Source: Flaccisagitta enflata (Eukaryota > Chaetognatha > Sagittoidea > Aphragmophora). From it: a stretch of 64,000 bases of DNA. Below, in pieces: positions 10,464 to 25,072 of this stretch. The DNA lies in NCBI GenBank assembly GCA_965153355.1, contig OZ231127.1:95046001-95110000 (forward strand), in the 5' to 3' direction. The notes under the pieces were generated by a model. It made no database searches and had not been told where the DNA came from. It was given only the letters and a program-made list of their open reading frames with translations. Position 1 is the stretch's first letter. Each line of letters opens with the position of its first letter. A program made the position numbers and the translations under genes.

Positions 10464-13400
10464 GGACAGACAGAGAGACGGACAGACACACAGACAGACA
10501 CACAGACAGATACACAGGCAGATACACAGGCAGATACACAGACAGATACACAGACATACACACACACACAGACAGAGAGCTGGCAGAAGCATAGCGTTAC
10601 AGCGACGACAGGTACGACAGGCAGTTTCACAGATTGACACAGACCCCGTGACATACTGAGAAGCTGAAGCACCGTTTGTGTGTAGCAATGCTGTGCGGCA
10701 GGCAAGCGTCAGAATGATATGCTTGGCCACAGGAGGGGGTGTAATGGACGATAAAAATGGTAAGGAAGAAAGAGAGAAAGGAGAAAGACGGCTATCGCTT
10801 CAAAATTACCGAACGAAATGCCACATTTTCGATTTTGCACAAGCTTCCCGCCTCCGTGTAGATTTGACTAGTTCTGCGGCGGCATTTACACAGGTGATTT
10901 CATCATCATTGTAAATATTAAAGGTTTTGTTTCTTAGTCACGGTGGATAAAATCCTCATTTGCATATTGCAGTTTTATGTTTCATGCATGTCCAAAAACG
11001 GGAGAAGAATCATTTTCTGCGTTAAGTTATCTAATGATCAAAAAAAGTTCGATTACTTTGTGACAAAAGTACAAATAGCAAGTATGAAAGATTGATTGAT
11101 TATACTCTAGAATTATTTTAATCCCAAGGACGGTCACGGTTTGTACAAAAAAATGAAAAAGTAGAAAAAATTTCAGCTTCCTGCGTAATCAAACCTCGTC
11201 GTGCACTATTGACGCCATACTGGGAGTCTGGGACACCCTAGCCGGTGCGCGTCATTTCTATTGACAGTAGCTCCGAACCTCCCTCCCTGGAGAATTGATT
11301 AGCTACGCACGGCAGTGGGGTTCGGTTTTTTCAACATACAAAACTTTTCTTAATCCTATTGTCAATTTTTAGAATGATAAAATCTAAAAACTTATCATTT
11401 TTAATGTTTCATCTTTTTGGCGCCGTTAAAGATAAGCAAATATGTTTCAAGTGACTATATAGTGACTGCAACTAGTTTTGTTGAAAATGAGGCCAATGAA
11501 CTTTTCAAGAAAAAAAATTTTTCTTTGATGGTTTTGGTCGCGGACTCGCGACTCTAGAACTTGCTGTGTCGGTCGGTCGGTCGGTCTTTCCGTAACCAAA
11601 ACAAAATATGAGCGTTTTGTTCCTGTTCTGCTCCTGCCCACCCGTCCGCGACTTAGGGGGAGTGTATACGGCCCTGTTTAACTTGTGTAATGCAAACAAA
11701 AGGGTTTTTTTCAATTTGACGTCAGAATTAGCATCAAAATTACAAAGCATTTTATATCTACAGGGCATTCAATCTCATTTGACACAAAAGGAACCTTTAC
11801 TGTGCTAAAACTATTTGACTTTTCAGTTTGATTTTTTTTTCTCATACAAGCACTATGTATGACGTTTTTTGTATCAAATTTTCATAGGAGTAGGTCTTGA
11901 AATTCAGTGGAAATTCATGTTTGAATTTATGCAGTAAATTCAACAAAAAGGTGGTATTCTCGCAAATTTTGACTTAAAAAATACAAAAAAATCAATGTGT
12001 TTCAAACTTCAGATGCTTGATTAGAGATAAATGATAAATGCTAAGACCCCAATGTTAGAAATAACCAAGTTTTATCGCAGAGCAGTGAAATTCAGGCAAA
12101 TACTTTCAAAATTTTGACAAAAATCTTACAAAAACTTAAAGATTTTGAAAAGGAAAATATTTGATCATGATAAAATTTCAAAGAATTGTTTGTCTTAGAT
12201 ACAAAAACTATATGAAATTATCTGCCATTCTAGACCAATCTCACATCTGTAGCTCAAAGCATTTAGAAATGAGAGCAGTTTAAAGATGAAAGGTCAGAAC
12301 GACAAAGTCAAACAAAACCACCTATTTTATTATGACATCTTACACTTTAGAATGGGTTATCTCCTAAACTAATTGACCCAGTACCATGAAATTTGGACAC
12401 AAAAAATGTCATATGTAGTTCTTTTAGGATAAAAAAATCAAAATGAAAAGTTGATTCGTTTTTGCACAGCATAGGTTCTTTTTGTGTCAAATGAGATTGA
12501 AGACCCTGTATTATCCCTGTAACCAATTGATTTATTACCCAATCATAATACAGCAATATACAAATTAGGGGCTAAGTCATGGTGTATAGGAACAGGAAAT
12601 TTTGGTTTCATTTTACTTTGTGTATTAGATAAATATTTACATTCAAAAAACATTATTGGAACTGTAGTTAAGTATTTTTGATATATTGTTTAAATTGCCC
12701 TAATAATATTTTTACACTCAGAATATCGACTATGGATTCATAATGATCAAAAAAAAAAAGAATTAAATGTTTGAATTCCTTAGAAAAATAATGGACAAAA
12801 TTTCAAAAAGTTCAATTCAATTCAATTCAAACAGTTTATTTCCCAACATGAACAGTGGTTAAGATTGATGAGTACAACGATTTGTCGGGGAGGACTATGA
12901 CTAAGCCTCCAATGTCTAGGTCTAGTTACGTTACAATTTTTCTTTTCCAAATTAACGACGGGCTTGCTCTGGCTAGCCCTCATATTACAAATTTTTCATT
13001 AATTGGTATTCTTTAAAAAAAGAAAATACAATCAATATACATAACAAGAACGTACAAATACGTTAGATTAAAGCATTAACAAGAAAAAGTCGAATAAATA
13101 ATTACACGAGGATGGCATATGTTACCATGTAACAACAAAAGGCAATAAATACTAGGTTACGAGTATTGGAGATTCAGAAGAGAGTTGGTTGTTGGTTGTG
13201 AGATGTTGGTAATTGGATGTTACTTTTCTTTGAGTCTGTGGTGAAGCGATGTCAGAGCCAGGTGTTCCTGAGGAGGAAAGATGGAAAAAGACCAGAAAAA
13301 GCACCCACAAGAAGATCCCCTACTTCAAGGGGGGGCAACAGTGCGCAGTAGTCATATATGATATGGTTTGATAAGTCTCAATTCAGTTACGCAGCTTTCT

Positions 13401-16400
13401 AGACAATCCATCTTGTCAATAAAGATTATAATTGCAAAATAACCAAAGGAATTAAATCATAATGAGGATAGACACAGATACCAATTATTATTTGAATCAC
13501 ATGAAGATCAACAACACACTTTTCTGTTACTGTACCGTTTAAATGATGAGCTGCTAGGGACGCTGTTTGAAAAAAACAAACAGGTATAGCAGGGAATAGT
13601 CCGTCCTATCAAGGACACCCACTTGAGTTTACTTTTACTTGGACAAATTGAGTTTCATAATATGACAAGAGGGCTTATAGTTTGACAGGACATGGCCCGT
13701 GAGGACCAGGAACTGTCGGAATGCCATCAAGATGCAAGCATCCAGATAGCTAGAATATCAGAAAATGTCAGTTTTAACGAGCTTGTTGTGAGTAGGAAAT
13801 AGAAAGAAAAAAAATTTTGGCCTATTTATACCTAACAAAACCTAGCCTAGCAAGACCCTAACCTAACCTAACCAAAAACCTGACTAAGTGGGCTTATGTT
13901 TAAGTAGTGTTAAGCATGGTGTTTTCTATCTTTGCATCTAGGATTATTAGGCAAATGTCACAATCTCTTTTCGACGAGAGAACCCAACTCACCACCACGT
14001 TAATAGTGTTACCGCAATGTCTATTGCATTGTGACAAGTTTTTATAGTTGGATGACCTTCCTAACTACCTGGATTACCTTGCCAAACCATTTTTTGTGAC
14101 TACCCCTACCCCTAGGGGTAATAAAAATTAGGTCAAATTGGCCACATTGGCATGTCCGGATTTTGTCTGGACAAGCAAATAACAAGCAAAACCTATCAAA
14201 AATAGATTATCTGATCATTTCTCAGCTTTTAATCAGTTATCATCATTCCGATGTGATGTACAAAAAATTTCATCCTTCTGCGCAAATGCTAAGTTGTTCA
14301 AATATTGTATTATCATCAAATTTTGATCCTTCTAATTTTTTTGCTATTTCATGGCAAAATCTGAGTATGCCGATTATGTTTTTTTAAAACACTATAAATT
14401 CTCAAAGTTAATCACTTTTCAGGTTTCTATCTAACAGAGGACTACTTGAAGGACATACGCTCCAAATTTCATGCCACTGTGACACCCCAATCCCGCGTAA
14501 TGACACTTTTCTTCAAGCGTGATTATTCTGCACACCCCCCAGCTCTTCTGTCACGCTCATGTCACGCTTTAAGTCTGTCACTGTCACGCCATTGTGAAAC
14601 TGATGATGGAAATTTGGATAACATGACATAACATGAAAGAGCGTGAAATTTTGCATATACACTGAAAATTTCAGGTCTTAATTCCCGGGCATTCAGCCAT
14701 AATGAAATTTTCAATGTGATTGGTCAGTAAATTGTTGCAGAATAATCACGCTTCAAGATGAATCTTCGTAGTTAATTCTTTGTTATAGGCGCATGTATGA
14801 ACTTACATCAAAATGGTAAACCAAAAAAATCAGGAAATGCTCATATCTTGGAAACCCTTTGAGAGAGAAAAAAGATTTTTTGCATGGGTCAATACTGTAC
14901 TGACACTATTACGAACAGAGCATTTGGTGCATCTGGGACACATCTAACCAACCCAACCAGCCCAACCAGCCTACCACCCAAAAATTTGAAAAAATGGCAT
15001 AACTTCTAAAATATTTGTCCGATTTGGCTGAAATTTTGCTCAGTGGTTCTTTCAGAGAATACTTACTTAAATTAATTGTTGCCAAAAGATTCAGTAAATT
15101 TTTGCCAACTGGCCCAACCAGCCAAAAAAGCTGCTTTAAGAGAATTTTCAAAAAAAAATTGAAATCTCAATTTTTTTCAGCATAATCGGGTCTGATTGAA
15201 TTCTTGAACTGTGATTTAGTAAAATATTCCCATTTTTTTGGTTTTGCGGACTTTAACAACTCAATTTTTGCTTATTTTCGATCATTATTTGTTGCATTTC
15301 AGCCTAATTTACATGAAAATCAAGGATCAGTAACAAAATTCAGTTTTTGAAGCATGTTCATATTGACATGAGCTATCTGATTATGAATGTTTTTGACAAA
15401 TTTTCTCAATTTTGAAATTGACCTATTTGGCCATCTCTCAAAAAGGAGATTATAGAAACAGCCATTACAATCAGTTTTATGATCATATCTGTTGAGAATC
15501 GCTTTTTTAATTTTCCTCTTAAAGAGTGGCTTTTGTTCAATTTGCCTTAACTCTATTGGAGTATTATTCCATTGTACTGGAGCTTTGACACTGAAGCTAT
15601 TACAAGCTGCCCTGGATTTAAGATTAGGGATTTTTAGATCAAGAGGATTTTGAGCCTGTCCTCTTAGATTGTACTCAGAATTCTGCCTACTAATTAAGTT
15701 GATAATCATTTTGGGTGCTCTTTGAAAATAGCAGTCATGGGTTAGCATCAAGCATTGTTGCTCATATAAATCATTAAATTTTAGCAGGCCAAGCTCTTTC
15801 ATTCGTGGCTCAGTGTGTGCTGAGAAATAAGATTTTGTGATTGTCCTTATGGCTCTCTTTTGGATAGTTATAATTCTTTTTCTATTTTGAGCATTGCAAC
15901 CTCCCCATGCTGGAAGCCCATATTGCACATGTGGCTGAATGAATGAATGGTAGAGTATCTTGAGTGTTTGAGGCGGGAGCAAGTTTTTCATTCTGTTTAT
16001 GACACTGTTATTTCTTGAAATCTTATTAGCAACATTTGTACAATGTTTTTCCCAGCTGAGGTTACTATCTATTGTGATTCCAAGAAATGAAGCCTCATCA
16101 TTGACTGCCAGGACTTCCCCATCAAGAAGTATATCAGACAATACATAGTCATGTCGGAGTGTCTTTCTTCTAAAAATGACTGATTTAGTCTTTTTGGGGT
16201 TTAACTTTAGTTGGTTTGCCTTGAAGAAGTCGCTAATTTCTTTAAGTTCCTGATTCAGACTATCTATCATTTTTTCAAGATCATTGCCTTCTATGAGAAG
16301 GTTTGTGTCATCAGCAAAGATAACACACTTCAGTTTTGAGGCGGATGGCAAGTCATTAATGTATAATAGAAACAATAGGGGACCCAAAATGCTGCCCTGG

Positions 16401-17151
16401 GGAACCCCAGTCTTGAGGGGTAGACAGCTGCTTTTAAATCCATTTAGTTCAACATATTGGGTACGATTTTTTAGATAGGACTCAAACCACATGAGTGCAG
16501 TACCGCGGATGCCATAGTGTTCAAGTTTACAAAGAAGAATTTCATGGTTCAGGGTGTCAAAGGCCTTACTAAGGTCACAGAATACGCCAATGGCATAGTT
16601 TCTTGATTCTATAGAAGTCTCAATGTTTTTTATAAAGTCTAGTGTGGCATGAGTTGTGTTGTGACTAGAGTTCGGCGATCTGGCTCATAAAAATCGGTTC
16701 AATTAGGTTCAATTAATAAATCAAAAATCGCGAATATAGGTTCGGTTCAGATACTGCTATAACCGACTTCCGGTTGCGGTTATTATCGATTTTTTTTGCA
16801 TACTGACATTTTTTTTGCATGATGATAAAGTGAGGATCATTTAAGAATAGCCCTGTTTTTTTTTCTTTTTTAAATCCTGCACTTTATTAGTTATTTACTT
16901 TTACTTTTTTTTTATTATTTATTGTTTTTTAGATGTGTCACTTTTTATCTTTTTTTGATTTTTAAAATTTTTGTACTTTTTTTACTTTTTTTACTTTTTA
17001 TTCAGTTTTTTGATTTGTTTTAAGCTTTTCTTTTTTAACTTCTGCTTTTTTTCTCTATTTTTTTCTATTTTTTATGTTTATTAAACTTTTATTTACTTTC
17101 AATTTATTGAAATTAAGCAAATGATCATCAAATTTGATGGATACTAATATC

Positions 17152-17237
<86 letters not shown>

Positions 17238-20200
17238 GAGAGAGAGCCAGGAGAAGGAGGATAGGATATTAGGATTAGAGAAGAAACCGAGCCACTCGAT
17301 CGGTTTATTGTTGTTTTCCGATTTCCGGTCATTGATAAAATGGTAACCTAGTTTAGGTTATCATCGGGTACCCTTCGACCGTTAGTTGTGACCAGACCGG
17401 AAGCCATACTGTGACTCAAATAGGATTTCATAACGGACCAGAAATTCAAAGACCTTGTTGTAAATAAGGCGTTCAATAATTTTTGAGAATACAGGTAGGA
17501 GGGAAATTGGTCTGTAGTTTTCATACAATTGTTTGTCACCCTTAAGTTTATAAACTGGAATAACTCTTGCTACTTTACCATTTTCGGGGAATATTCCTGT
17601 ACTCATGGAGCAGTTGACCAAGTGTGCTAAAACTGGGGCCATTATGTCTATATCACTAAGAATTATGTTTTGCTGGAAGCCGGCAGAGTCTGTACTAGTC
17701 TTGGGAGTAAATTTTTTGCAGACCTGTATCACATCATCATGAGAGACATTACTGAACAGTAGAGAATTAGTATTTCTAGCTTTATGCTTTTGAAGATAGT
17801 GTTTAGAGCTATGAGAAGGTTTACCAACACTTTTGTTAGTAGCGGTTCCTATTTTAAAGTAGTAGTCATTAAAATTTTCTGCATTAGTTTGAGGGTTAGT
17901 TACAGAGTTGCCTTGGTAATGGAATTCATTGGGTGTATCTTCCTTGTTGTTCATTTTATTTGTTGCCTTTTTGATTACATTCCAATGTTTCTTTATATTA
18001 CCATAGCTTTTTTCAATTTGTTGGCAAATGTGTTCACGTTCTGCTTTACGTGTCTTTGATACAATTTCATTTCTAAGTTTTTTGTAATCCTTGCGTCTAT
18101 GTTTCTGTTTGGCTAGCCTATCTCTTCTTCTTATGTCAGCCAGTATATCCATAGTCATCCATGGTTCCCGTTTATAGCGATTAGATCCTTTTTTATATGC
18201 TGTCATGGTAATAGTATCATGATAGTGATGTCCATACTTCTGTTGTATCATGTCATAGATTATATTTGGGTCATCTTGTTCATAAACACAATTCCAGTCT
18301 TCTTGCCTCAATTTTTCTCTTCTAGCCTTACTGCCTTGTTGTGTAAAAAAAGACTTAAAGACTATTTCCTTTTTCCTATTTCTGTCTGCTTGCGTTTGTA
18401 AAATAGTAAATACTGGTAAGTGATCTGTGTAGCCGGAGTTTCCTGCAATTTCTACATCAATTATGCCACTAACTAGATGGTTACTTTCATCTTTTGTAAA
18501 GATATGATCAATCAAAGTAGCACTTTGTTTTTTTATTCTAGTTGGTCGAACAATACGGGGCAATAATTTGTGATTGATGACAAGGTCAATATAGTTTGCG
18601 GTTGGTAAGTGATTTTCATATTTTAACAGATCTAAGTTAAAATCACCGGTCAGCACCACTTCATCTTTGTTTCTATCAAATACTTGTAAAAGCTTTTCTA
18701 AATCCGAGTTAAATGCGTCATAGTTGCATGCATTTGGTGGTCTATAAACAGCAGCTAATGTTAGATCTTTTTTATAAATGTTATTGCCAGTTGAGATACA
18801 GTTAGGAATTTGCAGGATCAGATTCTCAAAGTGCTCTTCAGTAATTCCAATTTGATCAAGAATTTTAACCTTATTGCTAAAACGTTCTGTTACAAACATC
18901 CCAACTCCTCCTCCTTTTTTATTTTTTCGTTCTTTGTGAAAAAATTCATATCCAGGAATTATAGATCTTAGTTCTTGTTCAGTATAGCCAGCTTTTGTTA
19001 GAGTTGTCAGGTGAGTTTCAACTACTACTATAATGTCAGGTGTATTTTCAGGAGTTGTAATGTTGTGTAAGAATAATTTTAATGAGCGTAATTTAGTCAG
19101 GAGGTTAGCAATATTTAATGTTACAATGGTCAGGTTTTGCCTATTACTAAAGTTCCTACTATTGATTAAATCTATAAATTCAGTCCCTGTGTAATAGAGA
19201 CTGTCTCTGAGTGTAAAATTATGTCCCTCATCTTCATCAGTAGTATCTGTGTAAATGTTGCAAAAGTTTTTTAAGTCATCAGCAATGACATCTGAGATAG
19301 CTAGCTCATTTTCTGTCATCTAAGGGTAATGCTAGGGGAAGCTAGGCTGGTCAAAGAGAAAGAGTACTAACAAGCTAGGAAAGAGGAGCTTATTCTAAAC
19401 AGGTGCCTTGTTCAACATTACCGGGAGTAGGATGGGATGCGAGTATCATTCGGGTCTCCATTTTATAGTTGTCCGAAGATATCCGGCCGTAATTGCGAAG
19501 ATTTCCAGAGGAAGTAGGTGTTGCTGGTAGTGTTGTGTCTTGATGCTCTGGAGATGTTGGTGAAGGCGAGGAGATACATCAGTCGGAAAATGAGTATGGC
19601 AGCGAAGCCTCCGGGGATAACCAGTACGCGAAGCCTGTTATTGGGTGAAGATGGTCAAACAAGTGTGTCAATCATTGTAACGAGACGTAGTTAATCGAGT
19701 CATGCCAGTCATTCCAGTCACTGTCAAATCGATTTGCATGATATCTTCAGGGTGGTGGGACATGGGAATTTGTGGTTGGCTACAGGCAATTCATGGAAAT
19801 TGGTAGAGGATACAGATATACAAAGCCAAAGCCTAGGTTGATGTCCCGTTTGGGGCCATCAGCCTGTGCGCAGTCCTATGTCCTGTGTGAAGTCCTGTTC
19901 TGTGCCATCCATTAGATGTGTAGACATCCTGTTGCACGCAAAGCTCCCCAAGATGACGCCTAGTTAAACCGCATTTTCGCTTTTCTTGAGCAGCACTATC
20001 TTTCACGTTTTAGTCTTTACATAAACTGCACTTTTGTTGTTGTTAAAGTGTGTTGTTTTTGCCGAGATTCCGTGCAGTTTCAACGCGCGTTGGATTTTTA
20101 TTTTTCTCTCTTTCGAATAAAGGATTTCCTTATGGCTTTAACTGTTTCTGATTCACGATTTTCTGAGTGAAAGGGGTCCTTTTTTTCTTCTTGAGTTCGT

Positions 20201-21015
20201 TTTCAGGAAAGTAAAACAAAGCGCAATTGTTTTTATCTAATGTTTGTTTTTCTATCAAGTCCATTTAACATCCGAAATATGTTAGTTTTGTTTTCCGTTT
20301 TATAAACTTCTCGCTTCTTGATGTCGACGTAACTGTGTCCACCTCGTGTCGTCGAGCTCGCGTCGGCATCAAAACGTGAGAACCTTAATTAAGCAAATAA
20401 AAGACTTTTAGCTTTTAGTTGCAAGGTGAAATTATATTACTGCCTCTGTAAGGAAAATTTTGCATTTTTAAAAACATGGCCTTTTTCTTATATGTTTTTA
20501 AAAAGAGGCCATGTTCTTGGAAATGCAAATTTCTTTATTTTTATGCATTGATATAATTTTACTTTTCTCCAAAGAGCTGCCGCAGCTCTAATTTTTTGTA
20601 CATCCTTTTTTTTTTTTTTTCCATCACTAAATTAAGTATTTTCTCTTGCTCTCACTCATTCTTTCATTCTCTCATTCATTCTTTCATTCTCTCATTCATT
20701 CTTTCATTCTCTCATTCATTCTTTCTTTCTCTCATTCTCTCATTCTTTCTTTCTTTCTCTCATTCTTTCTTTCTTTCTCTCATTCTCTCATTCTTTCTAT
20801 CTTTCTTTCCCTCATTCTTTCTCTCATTCTTTCTTTCTTTCTCTTATTCATTCTTTCTTTCTTTCTCTTATTCTTTCTTTCTCTTATTCTTTCTTTCTCT
20901 TATTCTTTCTTTCTCTTATTCTTTCTCTCATTCTTTCTTTCTTTCTTTCTCTCATTCTTTCTCTCATTCTTTCTTTCTTTCTCTCATTCTTTCTTTCTTT
21001 CTTTCTTTCTTTCTC

Positions 21016-21062
<47 letters not shown>

Positions 21063-24000
21063 CCTTATTGCTTCCCCTTTCCATTCCTGCCTCACTTGCC
21101 GTACTATGGACCTAGTCTGCCGCGTAGCGTTGCTACTATGCTACCATGAATCTTCATATCTGGCAACGATATTGTAAAGCCCCAGGTTATATAAACATAA
21201 ACTTGTTCCTTAGGCCGCGGCGCCCTGCAAGATATCGACCAAATGTCGCTCTTCAAACCTCTCTGCAAATTCGTAGCAACTGTCAAGCGCGTCGCCGACA
21301 TCGTGCCCACTCTCAAACGCGCCATGCAGGAAGCTCAAAGCGGAACTCCCGGCCCGGTCTTTGTCGAGTTCCCCATCGACACCCTCTACAAGTACAGCAT
21401 CGTCGAGAAGGAGGTCGCTTCGGGAGGAGGAGGAGGAGGAGGGGGAAAGACCTCCAAGTCGTTGACTCAGTTCTTCGTGGATTTGTATTTGCGTTATTAT
21501 TTGCATTCTCTGTTCGCGGGCGCTTGGGATCGCTTCGATCCGGCGCCTCTTAACGTCAGACAGCCGATGTCCTCTTTGACCAACATCAATCTCATCGTCG
21601 ATGTTTTGAACAAGGCCAAAAAACCGGTAAGAGCGCAAATGCAATGAAATGATGCCTTCTTACGTTTACAATTTCTTAACATTATTACCCCAGAGAGTGC
21701 CCCTGCCCGACTGAATATATAACAGCTTTCAAGTTCAACTCAACCGGAAAAGAAAAGCCAGTGGCTTTAGCCCAAACACATTATTGCCCCTGCCTACTCG
21801 CAAAATACTGCCCCAGCCCCAGCTACTAATAAATAACAATAACGCTAACCCATGTATTAATAAGCTTTTCATTTGCGTCCTCGTTCATCTTTGAGAGGTC
21901 GTTTCCGTTGTTCAGTTGGTTGGTTGGTCCGTCACACAAACCTTTAAGCTACGTAGGCGAGGACATTCTTCATTCCATTTACCTCTCCTGCTTTCCCACA
22001 TTCATTCTCATTAAGTCGTTCATTCATTCATTTATTTATTCATTCATTCATTCATTCATTCATTCATTCATTCATTCATTCATTCATTCATTCATCCATT
22101 CAAAATGTTCTTTCACGTATTCTTGCTCAGCGAGGCGCACATATTGGCCATAACTTTGCCTTGTAAAGTTACAGTGGCCCCTGAAGCGTCGCTATCCTCT
22201 TAATCCCAAGTAGAAACACAACGTCACTGCTTAACATTCGTACGGCAAACGGCAATGCCATTTATCTTTTGTTTCATCTTATGTTCGCTTGTCAAACCCC
22301 TTTACTAGCTAATTTGCATATCGCTGTCATGATTCCATCTTTTTTTTCCTTCTTCCTCTTTCCTTTCTTTCTAATATATATTCAATTTTGGATGTTTTAT
22401 TTGGTTTTTCGATAATTAAACTAAAACAAAATTAACCCAACTACATGGCTACTAGCACGTTACTTTAACTTTTATGTAGAATAACGTATTTCCACTATTT
22501 CCAACTACTTTGTTCATAGAGTTTAATATGATGTAGAAATAATAGCTGTTTGTTTAGTCTTCCTCATGACTTTTTCTTCTTGTCTGTGTGTTGAAATGAG
22601 AACAAGGTCATTAGACCTTAGTCGCGTGCGTCCGCACTTTCAAAAAAAAGCAGGCAGACAGACAGAGAGACAAACATTTTTTTCAAAAAGACATTTGAAA
22701 TAGCTGTTCACTCAACAAAGTTTCTTTCCTACTATTCAGACATAAAATACGCTATAAAAAGCCTTTAAAACAGTTTTATGACTGACCGACCGACCGACCG
22801 ACCGACCGAAGAGTGACTTATAGAGTCGCGTAGCACGCGACTAAAAAATGCGTATTTATGATGCTGGAATTGTGATTGTGGGAGTGGGCAAGGGTGGAAG
22901 TTGCACGCTCCTGCCCACCCATACGCATCAATATTGTGAGTCACAATTTGTGACCCTGCTTCACTTGTTTTATATCCTCGAGATCTTTGCCTCTGGGCTG
23001 GAATTGGAGCAATGCCATCTATCTTTTGTTTCAACTGTCATTCACTTATCAAACCCCTTTCCTACAAGCTAATTTGCATATTGCTGTCAGGATTCAATCT
23101 TCAGGAATCTTTTTATCCGCCTTTTATTTTCAGTTTCGCATGTTTTATTTGGTGTTCCAATAATGACACTATGCAAAAAAAACCTAACAACTAAGCCACT
23201 AGCACGTTTCAGTAACTTCTATGTGGAATGACATATTTCCTCTATTACCAACTGCTTTGTTCATAGATTTTAATAATATGTAAAAAAATTCCGAAGAAGT
23301 AAGTCCTGGCATACCTTGTCGTCATAGCAAGTTGATGGCATACCGTCATAGCAAGTTGATGGCATACCTGATTTTGTAGAGGCCTAGTAGCCTTGTCATC
23401 CCTATCCAATAATTGAACCCAACTGTTTGAGTCCTTCCTGTGTTGTCTATTTGTTTGATTTTTTGTTTTTTTTTTTTTTCATGGCCGAAATCTGTGCCTC
23501 GAGGCTGGAGTCGAAGCTTTTAACTTCTTAAAGGGTGGTCGGACAGATAAAGAAAGAGAAATTTCAACTGTGTGTGTCTGCATGGGTCATTGGTCCCTTT
23601 TTGGCCTCTGCCCAGAAGGGGAGCGCAGCAAATCAATCAAACGAAGAACGAAAGAATGACAGAAATTCAAACAAACGGAGTGGCAATGAGGATGGAATAA
23701 ATAAGCCCACTTATATTTCCATTTTCTTATTCTCATTGAAATAGGTGATCGTTCTCGGCAGTCAAGCGACCCTACCTCCCGTCCCCGCGACTCAACTCCG
23801 CGCCTGCCTCGAGCGTCTCGGCATCCCTTGCTTCTTAGGCGGAATGTCTCGCGGTCTACTCGGACGCGATTCCCCGATCCACGTCCGTCAACGTCGTCGA
23901 GACGCCTTGAAGGAAGCCGACGTGGTGTTGCTGTTGGGAACCGTTTGCGACTTCCGGTTGGGCTACGGTCGCGTCCTCAGCCGGAAATCGAAGATCATCG

Positions 24001-24982
24001 CCGTCAATCGGAACAAAGAACAATTGTGGAAGAACTCGGACATGTTTTGGCGGCCGACTTTGGCCGTGCAGGCGGACGCGGCGTCGACGCTCATCAGCGT
24101 GGCTCAAAGACTCGACGCGGAATGGGTCGTCGACATGGAATGGGTCGCCAAACTCAAACAGCGCGACGAGGAAAAGGAAAAAGACAACGTCAAGAAAGCC
24201 GCGAATCTGTTGGTGACGCTCAACAACTCTACGTCATCATCTGCGGAAGACGGCGGTGATGGAGGAGGAGCAGCTTCTTCTTCCTCTTCCTCTTCCTCTT
24301 CTTCCGCGTCTCTGCTCAACCCCGTCGCGCTTCTGCATCGTCTCGAGGATATTCTGCCGGACAACGCCATTTTAGTCGCCGATGGCGGGGATTTTGTCGG
24401 CACGGCGGCGTACATCCTCCGCCCACGTGGCCCGTTGACTTGGTTGGATCCCGGCGCTTTTGGGACTTTGGGCGTTGGCGCCGGATTCGCTCTCGGCGCC
24501 AAATTAGCCAGACCGGAGGCGGAAGTGTGGATTCTTTACGGAGATGGAAGTTTGGGATATTCCCTCGCCGAGTTTGACACGTTTAAAAGGTGCGTTGATG
24601 TCCATTTGCATGAATGTGTTCGTTTTTAACGACAGCAACAACAGCAACAACAGCAACTACAACGACAACAATAACGACAACAACAATAACGACAACAACA
24701 ATAACGACAACAGCTACTACGAGTTACTACAACAACAACAACATCAGCAATAACTACTTCAACAACAACTAAAACAGTAATAACAGTCAACTAATAACAA
24801 AACAGTTAAAGCGATAGTGACATTATAGAAAAACAACATCAGTAAAAGTCATAGCGAGAGTGACAAAAAATATAACAAAAAACAACATCACTAATTGCGC
24901 GTGCGTTTTACAGAATGCGCCTCAACACCAACAATAACACCGCCAACAACACCGCCAATAACACCGCCAATAACACCGCCAA

Positions 24983-25072
<90 letters not shown>

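Larger units (their letters stand above)
15320..19319 (-). mobile_element. CR1/L2-like non-LTR retrotransposon, split by an insertion
   Basis: A - strand element that encodes an endonuclease-reverse transcriptase. The frame runs 19319 to 17385, is interrupted at 17384-16666, and resumes at 16657 down to 15320. Without the insertion and one copy of its 8-bp target duplication, the frame is continuous over 3273 nt (1090 codons plus stop) with no stop or shift. I see no ORF1 upstream; 19320-20000 may be its 5' UTR. The clade call rests on the motifs [34 protein letters not shown] and FADD, and is approximate. Confined to HACL2 intron 2, in antisense orientation. Confidence 0.9.

Noticed and set aside
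13856-13876. Telomere-like CCTAACCTAACC
   Set aside because: Only two or three degenerate units, with no extended array.
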